Shown: positions 17,840 through 23,440 of the stretch, piece after piece
Numbering within the stretch: position 1 is the stretch's first letter
Layout: every line of letters starts with the position of its first letter
NCBI GenBank assembly: GCA_022496185.1
Contig: WTXG01000437.1
Coordinates: 1-23,440, forward strand
Direction of reading: 5' to 3'
DNA from: Multifurca ochricompacta
Taxonomy: Eukaryota > Basidiomycota > Agaricomycetes > Russulales > Russulaceae
Length of the DNA: 23,440 nucleotides
Notes under the pieces: model-generated
Told to the model about the DNA's origin: nothing
Seen by the model: only the letters and a program-made list of their open reading frames with translations
The model's database searches: none
Position numbers and translations under genes: made by a program

Positions 17840-18456
17840 CACCTTTTTTTCACCCCTTTTTGCCTTGGTAACTCCTTGAATCCTTTTAGTCATCCTTTCT
17901 ATAACCTTTTGCCATCATTCTGGTGCATTTTTATTCCACTCCTCCACCACCCTCTCCCACAACTCAGGTATCCCCTTGACTGGTTAAGAACCTTCTTCAG
18001 ATCCACCCAGAGGTGTCCAATGGGGCTAATATTTCAAGGGATTGGGCTATCCATACCAGGGTTCAATATTCCTGTCTTAAAACTGCTGGCTTGCCTTCTT
18101 GGAATTGTGTTTTGGGTCATTGTCCCACTGAAACATGGTTTCACCCTCCACCATTTCTTACTTTTCAAACCTTTCCACCACTCTGCCATCCAAAATATCA
18201 CAGTACTGGCATGGATTCATGATCCCCTAAACCCCTGTAAGCATTCCTAGTCCATTCCACCCCATACAAGACCAATACCATAAGTTCTTCCTCCTCCATG
18301 CTTGACTGTCAGGGTGGTGGTTCTGTCAGAGGGTGGTTCTCCCTTATTTTTCCAAGTGTAGCTCCTTCTGTCTGAACCAATTCTGTTCATTATAGTCTCA
18401 CCTGACCACAAGATCCTTTTCCAGTCATCCACTGTCCAATTTTCATGGTAACCACT
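17840..18456 (-). pseudogene. Tc1-type transposase, central and C-terminal part (spacer plus left arm of Tc1-3)
   Basis: On the minus strand the spacer gives ENWTVDDWKRILWSGETIMN, with Gly in place of the first catalytic Asp as in Tc1-2. The left arm then carries the QDNDPKH-type segment and SPIGHLWVDLKK with Gly at the third catalytic position. Stops and frame changes break it. The N-terminal DNA-binding half is absent. Confidence 0.85.
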
Positions 18457-18950
18457 CTCTGACAGAACCACCACCCTGACAGTCAAGCATGGAGGAGGAA
18501 GAACTTATGGTATTGGTCTTGTATGGGGTGGAATGGACTAGGAATGCTTACAGGGGTTTAGGGGATCATGAATCCATGCCAGTACTGTGATATTTTGGAT
18601 GGCAGAGTGGTGGAAAGGTTTGAAAAGTAAGAAATGGTGGAGGGTGAAACCATGTTTCAGTGGGACAATGACCCAAAACACAATTCCAAGAAGGCAAGCC
18701 AGCAGTTTTAAGACAGGAATATTGAACCCTGGTATGGATAGCCCAATCCCTTGAAATATTAGCCCCATTGGACACCTCTGGGTGGATCTGAAGAAGGTTC
18801 TTAACCAGTCAAGGGGATACCTGAGTTGTGGGAGAGGGTGGTGGAGGAGTGGAATAAAAATGCACCAGAATGATGGCAAAAGGTTATAGAAAGGATGACT
18901 AAAAGGATTCAAGGAGTTACCAAGGCAAAAAGGGGTGAAAAAAAGGTGTA
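18457..18950 (+). pseudogene. Tc1-type transposase, C-terminal half (right arm of Tc1-3)
   Basis: Mirror copy of the left arm: TVKHGGG, a frame break, the QDNDPKH-type region and SPIGHLWVDLKK read on the plus strand. The opposite-strand translations of the two arms are identical over 148 residues, so the copies have not diverged since the palindrome formed or have been homogenised. Confidence 0.83.
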
Positions 18951-19192
18951 ATTGGGCAGATAGTGGATTTAAAATGTGGGTCAAAAAACTGTCCCAATGA
19001 TTGATTGATTTGATTTGATCATAAAATGCTTATATCATGGCCAATTTCTTTGATCCAAATTGGGTATGGTAGCCAGGAAGCAGGGCTTTCAGACATACAG
19101 CCACACCATAACCAGATTCCTAAATGCTGAGGTGCTATAGAGTGAATACTAGAAATGGTGCAAACATTGGGACAGTTTTTTGACCCACTGTA

Positions 19193-19673
19193 GCACTTCC
19201 TGCGCTACCCGTTGACTGATTTTATGTGGCTCCTTCCAATACAACAGATTGGAGTGATCTGTATGGATGATGGTTTTGTGAGGGGTTCCCACCAGGTAAG
19301 GTTGCCAGTGGCATAGGGCTTTTACAATGGCCAATAGTTCTCTATCCCAAATGTCATAATTTTGTTTGGCTGAGGAGAAGGTTTTGGAGTAGAAGGCTAC
19401 TGGATGTAAGACTCCTGTGACGTCCCTCTGATTCAGTACTGCTCCATTGGCAAAGTGGGATGCATCAACTTCCAGTTCAAATGGCTTCTGTAGATCTGGC
19501 TGTAGGAGGACAGGTTCAGACCCCACAATGTCTTGGATCCATTTGAAGGCTCGTTGTTGGTCTATTCCCCAATGCCAGGGTACATCCTTCTTCAATAATC
19601 CATTCAGAGGTTGAGCAATGCCTGAGAATCCTCATATGAAGCATCGATAGAAATTGCAGAACCCTATGAAGGA
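19193..19673 (-). pseudogene. Gypsy-2 RNase H, truncated at Tc1-3
   Basis: A well-kept Ty3/gypsy RNase H: KKDVPWHWGIDQQRAF, FELEVDASHFANGAVL (first Asp), YDIWDRELLAIVKAL (Glu), IIHTDHSNLLYWKEPHKIS (Asp), ending at VAQEVLQ beside the TA of Tc1-3. Everything downstream (last RNase H residues, integrase, chromodomain) is missing. Upstream, the TGA at 19632-19634 and a TGC near 19640 sit where both RT/RNase H linkers are expected to have Arg (YRRFIRGF-type). Confidence 0.9.
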
Positions 19674-20282
19674 TCATACATCCTTTACACATGCAGGGAT
19701 GGGCCATTCTTGGATTCCTTGTACTTTTATTGGGTCCATTTGTACCCGCCCTCCTTCTAGGATGACTCCTAGATATTCGACACTCCATTGTTCAAAGGAA
19801 CATTTGGCTGGCTTAAGATATAGATCATGTTCATGTAAAATATCCAGTACTTGATGGACTCGTTCCCGATGATGGTCCAGATCATCCGTAGTCACAACCA
19901 GAATATTGTCCATATAAACTACTACTTTGCCAGTGAGGATGAGGTTGTGGAAAATATGATTCATCATGGACTGGAATGTGGCTGGTGAGTTGGTAAGGCT
20001 GAAGAACATGACATTGGGTTCAAACAGCCCTTGGTTAGTCTTAAAGGCTGCTTTGCCCTGATCTCCCTCTCGTATCCTGACATTGTTATAACCCCAGCGT
20101 ATGTCCATCTTTGAGAAGAGTGATTTATCTCTCATAGTATCAATGAGTTCAGAGATCAGAGGCAGCGGATAGGTATTCTTCACAGTGTAGGCATTAATCC
20201 GTCGATAGTCTTGGACTGGTCTAAGTTTGCCATCCTTTTTCTTAATAAAGAAGAAGGGAGAGGCATATTGTGACTTTGATGG
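19674..20282 (-). pseudogene. Gypsy-2 reverse transcriptase
   Basis: Contiguous RT motifs: [71 protein letters not shown], then [12 protein letters not shown] where the catalytic YMDD box reads YMDN (GAT to AAT at a CpG). [10 protein letters not shown] and [10 protein letters not shown] follow. Gypsy-1 retains YMDD. Bounded by TGA at 20283-20285 and 19674-19676, both at expected Arg codons. Confidence 0.92.
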
Positions 20283-21090
20283 TCAGATGTATCCTTTTGC
20301 CAATTGTTCTTCTAGGAAGGTGGTAAGTGTGACCTGTTCCTGCTGGGACAAAGGATAGATCTTGCAGTCTATTGCTGCAGGTGCATCTGGTACAAAGTCA
20401 ATAGTGTGATCCCAAGGATGAGTGGGGGGGAATTGCTGTGACTCTTCCTCTGAAAACACCTTCCAGTGTTGGTGATAAGCTTCTGGCACTACCTCTTTGA
20501 ATGTCTTTTCCATCTGTCCCTGCACTGCCTTTTGCGCCAGTTCTGATGCTTTGGTGACATAGCATCGCCCTGCATCTTCCATCATCATTTCCTCTTCCTC
20601 TTTGGCCCGTCTGATTGCTGGATGTCGGATGATGTAGTTGTACCCAAGGGAGGTAATGATGATTGGATAGGAGTCTTTATCCATAGTGGCATCTGCCCAG
20701 TTAATCTTTGGTTCAAATGTGGCGAGCCACAGGTATCCGAGGACGAGATCCTCATCTCCTAAGTTTGTAATAAGGAAACAGATGACTTTCATCATTTCCC
20801 CTACTTGGACATTAAGGTCGGTGTAATGAGTGATCTTTCCTGCACAATTGGCGGTTCCATCAATATTCCAGATATTCTTTTCTTGGGGAAGTGCCAGCAT
20901 CCCCAAGGCCATAGTCTTTACCAGCTGTGGGCTGATGAAGTTGTCCATAGCTCCTGAATCTACCAGGATGTCTCAATTGGCTGTTTTCTGTGTGGTTTCA
21001 AAATGTACTGGTATTTTCAATGACTTGAAATGACTAGTATACACAGATGTAACATGGAGTGCTTGTGCCCAGGCCGATGGGTTTGAGCCT
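20283..21090 (-). pseudogene. Gypsy-2 aspartic protease region of pol
   Basis: The pol frame opens after the gag stop with LIGSNPSAWAQALHVT. At 20973-20975 a TGA replaces the CGA Arg that gypsy-1 still has at the same codon (7359-7361), just before the active site DILVDSGAMDNF. The rest is open for 221 codons from MDNFISPQLVKTMALG through DEDLVLGYLWLATFEPKINW to the linker before RT. Confidence 0.9.
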
Positions 21091-21112
21091 ATCAAAAATC
21101 CTTTTTTGCAAA
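21090..21112 (-). promoter_or_regulatory. Candidate -1 frameshift site between gag and pol (gypsy-2)
   Basis: GCAAAAAAGGATTTTTGATAG on the minus strand: the gag frame ends AKKDF then TGA TAG, and the pol frame is open in the -1 frame. A AAA AAG fits the X XXY YYZ slippery pattern in the gag frame. The same layout is in gypsy-1 at 7475-7500. Confidence 0.55.
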
Positions 21113-21863
21113 TGCCTTCTCAACTAAGATGGCGTGTACTTCCTTGCTTTCCTTCATCATATTTGCCCATATGTCTTGGGCTTTCTCTTCTTTGGTCTGC
21201 TTATCTGTGGTAGGTGGGTTGTTCTGGACAGGGGCAGCAGGTGCAGTAGTCGTGCTGGTGACTCGCACTCCTTTCTTGGGACAGTCATGAGACATGTGTC
21301 CCTGCACCTTGCAGCAGAAACATCTGCCTTCCTTCATCAATGTTTGTCACTCATCCTCTGTGAGCACAGCTCAAGCCTTGGTCCTGTCTGCTGAGGTGTC
21401 CATAGCATTTGGGTCTCTCTGTGTCAGCTTGACTCTGAAGGCTGCCTTCCATTGGTCCCAAGTCTTTCCCTTTTTGGTGTTGACTCCAAAGCATGTTTGG
21501 AAATCAAGGTAATCTTGCTGTTGTTGGCGAGCAGCATCAACCCATCCATCCCAGTCCTGAGGGTGGTGGAACTGGATGATGTTTTTGACCAAGGGATTAG
21601 GCAACCCTTGTGAGAAGAGATCCAAGGTCGCTTCCTCATCTGTGTCATATCCTGCCCTATTGGCCAGGCTTCTGAATTTTGCCACATAGGCATCAAGTTC
21701 TCCTTTCTCCATTTTTAGGGTTTTCAACTCATGAGCAGCCTTTTGCTTGGCTTGCCCATCTGTGAAGACATCTTTAAATTGCTGGGCAATGGTTTCCCAG
21801 AGACCTTCACTAGTGGTATGATGTCCACTTTCAACTTGTTCATTCAGCCACTCCAGCTGTTCC
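21091..21863 (-). pseudogene. Gypsy-2 gag, C-terminal two-thirds
   Basis: Runs from EQLEWLNEQVESG at the copia-2 border through the retrotransposon Gag core (MEKGELDAYVAKFRSLANR, LDLFSQGLPNPLVKNIIQF, WDGWVDAARQQQQDYLDFQ) to the zinc knuckle CFCCKVQGHMSHDC and the end AKKDF. Two TGA codons (21347-21349, 21371-21373) lie between the core and the knuckle. At the first, gypsy-1 still has CGA (7733-7735). The first few residues upstream of 21863 come from the copia-2 LTR and do not belong to Gag. Confidence 0.9.
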
Positions 21864-22373
21864 TGTGAAACAGGCATGAGGCGCAGCATACTGACTGTAA
21901 GGTTAGCGGGTAAGGCTAGACAAAGAAAAGTTACTTCAGAGGTTAGAAGAACTCTATTAACTATACTACTGACCTAGACAAAGAAAAGTTCTATATAAGA
22001 ACGTTAGTCTAATAGTAAAGTAGATAGTAAGGAGGAACTTACACTTCAGAGGTTAGAAGAACTCTGAAGTGGAAGAGACGAAACAGACACCCTTATATAC
22101 CCATAGGGGCCAGGGGAAATGGTCTGTGCGCACTGGGAATAAGTCCACAAGTGCCGGACAAAGTCCAAACAACAAATAGAGGGAGAAAGGCCATTGGCCA
22201 CTACAGGAATCACATGTTACATGGTATATCAGTCAGCTACTGCGGAATGTGAGAAAGAAAGTAATAATGATAATGTCAATTGTCCGAAACTCCGGTATCT
22301 AATCTAATCTACAAAGTAGCTAATCTAATCACCTGATGCCTGAAGCATCACCGAACATCTCCTGTGTTCAACA
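21864..22373 (-). repeat. Copia-2 3' LTR
   Basis: 510-bp LTR homologous to the solo LTR at 12273-12772, from TGTGAAACAGG at the left to GTTCAACA at the right on the plus strand. It holds the TATA box (22092-22099), the hairpin (22038-22075, one mismatch) and two direct repeats (21933-21955, 22043-22065). The flanking GTTCC (21859-21863) is the expected target duplication, but its partner lies beyond the window. Confidence 0.9.
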
Positions 22374-22644
22374 TCCCTCCATGCTGAAGGCATCTGGTCA
22401 TGGATGGGAAATGAGTTGGATGAGCACACTGTCATCTCAATTAAATGAGCATATCGCCAGCCAGAGATCCAACTTCTCTAACTCTTCTGAGTGCGAGAGA
22501 GGCATGGTGTTCAGAGGCATATCGCGGTGATTCGCTTATGCAAACTGAAACCATACACACCTCTTGCGTCACTCTCGAAGTCGAGTACGTTGTTCATGGT
22601 GGGAAAGTGAAACTGGTATACAAAGTCTCCAGATTCCAGCTCTC
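22374..22644 (-). other. Copia-2 3' untranslated segment with polypurine tract
   Basis: On the minus strand ATGGAGGGA (22374-22382) abuts the LTR start TGTTGAACAC and is the likely polypurine tract. The rest, up to the polyprotein stop, shows no conserved protein motif in any frame. Confidence 0.65.
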
Positions 22645-23440
22645 TCATTTCAGCATAAGTCCAAGTCCATTGACCATGGTTTCAAATGATGCTCTTGGTA
22701 GAGACTTAGTAAAGCCATCTGCCAGCATCTCACCTGTGGGGGTACGCACTAAGTCAATTATGTGCGATTCAATGTACCCCCTAATGGCATGGTACTTGAT
22801 AGGAATATGCTTTGACCGCCTTCCTGTGACTGGGTTTAATGCCAAATCCACGGCACCCTTGTTGTCACAGTGGAGTAATATAGGGGAGGATACCTCATAC
22901 CCTAATTCCTCCATAAAAGTCCTATACCACGCTGCCTGATTTGCAGCCTCAGAGAGGCTCATATATTCGGCCTCAGTGGTGGACTGTGCTACTGTTTTCT
23001 GCTTTCTGGAACACCATGAAATAGCGCCATTTGCTAAGAAAAACACGTAGCCTGAGGTGGAGTGGCAGTCCTCTTGATCTCCCCATGAGGAATCTGCAAA
23101 GCCATGAAGGCCACTCTCCCCATTCCCTCCAGAATACGCAACTTGCAGTCCTTTGTACTATTTAGATATTTTAGGACATATTTTGCAAGTCGCATATGAT
23201 CTTGAGAGGGTTGGAAGCGTATTGACTAAGGCGCGCCACAGCAAACTGATATCAGGTCGGCTTCCAATCTGCACCCATAGCAGAGACCCCATCAGCTGTT
23301 TGGTACTTCTTTATTTCAGAAGTAGATGCTGGCCTTCATATTTGACCAGATGTACATCAGCGCCAGAGGGAAGAGGAGTATATACTCGGTTGGAATCCCT
23401 CATCCAAACTTCTCAATGATAGATAAAACGTAGGCTGCTT
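22645..23440 (-). pseudogene. Copia-2 polyprotein C-terminus: end of RT and RNase H
   Basis: From the right edge, QLMGSLLWVQIGSRPDIS is followed by a one-base frame shift near 23245, then FAVARLSQYASNPSQDHMRL and YVLKYLK, a TAG near 23159, and a full RNase H. Its acids are HGFADSSWGD (Asp), AQSTTEAEYMSL (Glu), ILLHCDNKGAVDLA (Asp) and MLADGFTKSLP (Asp). The frame ends GLGLMLK at 22645. RNase H removes the RNA template during cDNA synthesis. The frame shift and TAG make this copy defective unless sequence errors explain them. Confidence 0.9.

Larger units (their letters stand above)
17598..19190. mobile_element. Tc1-3: near-perfect palindromic Tc1/mariner-type element
   Basis: TA flanks at 17596-17597 and 19191-19192; ends CAGTGGGTCAAAAAACTGTCC. 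Left arm 17598-18331 and right arm 18457-19190 are both 734 bp and almost identical as inverted repeats: the only difference I found in the outer part is CCTGATG against CCCAATG near the ends. The spacer 18332-18456 is 125 bp, matching the Tc1-2 spacer at 124 of 125 positions but in reverse orientation. The outer ~200 bp are unrelated to those of Tc1-2, while the inner ~515 bp are closely similar. Inverted inner copies of the terminal motif lie at 17794-17812 and its mirror. The two flanks are not adjacent in the related gypsy-1 element. Confidence 0.92.
16096..21863 (-). mobile_element. Gypsy-2: Ty3/gypsy element related to gypsy-1, internally deleted and truncated in view
   Basis: Order on the minus strand: gag (cut by copia-2 at 21863), zinc knuckle, protease, RT, RNase H, then Tc1-3, then the middle and end of ORF3, polypurine tract and 3' LTR. 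It is the same family lineage as gypsy-1 but well diverged. Compared with gypsy-1, the interval matching 3619-5593 (end of RNase H, integrase, chromodomain and ORF3 start) is missing and Tc1-3 sits at the join. It inserted into the gag of copia-1. It is defective through stops, an RT active-site change and loss of integrase. Confidence 0.9.
21864..23440 (-). mobile_element. Copia-2: Ty1/copia element, 3' portion in window
   Basis: The 3' LTR, polypurine tract, and C-terminal RT plus RNase H lie in order on the minus strand. The element continues past the right edge and is inserted in the gag of gypsy-2. It is a different lineage from copia-1, whose RNase H is clearly diverged. The RNase H frame is nearly intact, suggesting a younger insertion. 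Confidence 0.9.

Noticed and set aside
1..23440. Host genes, rRNA, tRNA, CRISPR array, bacterial operons
   Set aside because: No coding stretch falls outside transposable elements apart from the weak 1-215 remnant, and no regularly spaced short repeats or RNA-gene signatures were seen. The long inverted repeats are transposon arms.
1..23440. Classical RIP (CpA to TpA hypermutation)
   Set aside because: Changes between related copies and LTR pairs are concentrated at CpG, and the sequence is not strongly AT-skewed, so CpG methylation decay explains the pattern better.

Overview
The window holds no recognisable host gene, rRNA, tRNA or CRISPR array. It is a nest of transposable elements: four LTR-retrotransposon bodies, one solo LTR and three Tc1/mariner-type DNA elements. 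All the LTR elements read on the minus strand. The mix of chromodomain Ty3/gypsy elements, Ty1/copia elements and Tc1-like elements suggests repeat-rich heterochromatin of a filamentous fungus. Decay by CpG transitions without the wholesale C-to-T loss of ascomycete RIP makes a mushroom-forming basidiomycete my best guess. The organism is inferred, not proven.

Layout. Copia-1 is the oldest layer visible (about 216-16095). Its 3' LTR is split by a complete gypsy element (gypsy-1, 520-9579, target duplication ACAAT). Its RNase H domain is split by Tc1-2 (10089-11676). Its reverse transcriptase is split by a 500-bp solo LTR (12273-12772, target duplication GAAAT). Its gag is cut by a second, related gypsy element (gypsy-2, from 16096). 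Gypsy-1 carries Tc1-1 (788-2410) at the TATA box of its 3' LTR. Gypsy-2 carries Tc1-3 (17598-19190) in place of about 2 kb of its own RNase H/integrase/ORF3 sequence, and its gag is cut by copia-2 (from 21864), which runs off the right edge. Copia-2 belongs to the same family as the solo LTR.

The most unusual content is the three Tc1-type elements. Each is a long palindrome: two copies of the same half of a transposon joined head to head around a short spacer. Tc1-1 duplicates the N-terminal (helix-turn-helix) half of the transposase. Tc1-2 and Tc1-3 duplicate the C-terminal half and share the same junction, a 125-bp spacer and arms of about 734 bp, so this palindrome looks like an amplified family. 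Their subterminal ~200 bp are unrelated to each other, yet near-perfectly symmetric within each element.

Both gypsy elements also carry an extra gene after the integrase-chromodomain, encoding a predicted coiled coil followed by a cluster of zinc knuckles, which I do not recognise. Most in-frame stops in the retrotransposons are TGA where an Arg CGA codon is expected. The two LTRs of gypsy-1 differ almost only at CpG sites. Two reverse-transcriptase catalytic aspartates were apparently lost the same way. This points to a methylated, silenced compartment. None of the elements fully inside the window looks able to encode its own complete machinery.
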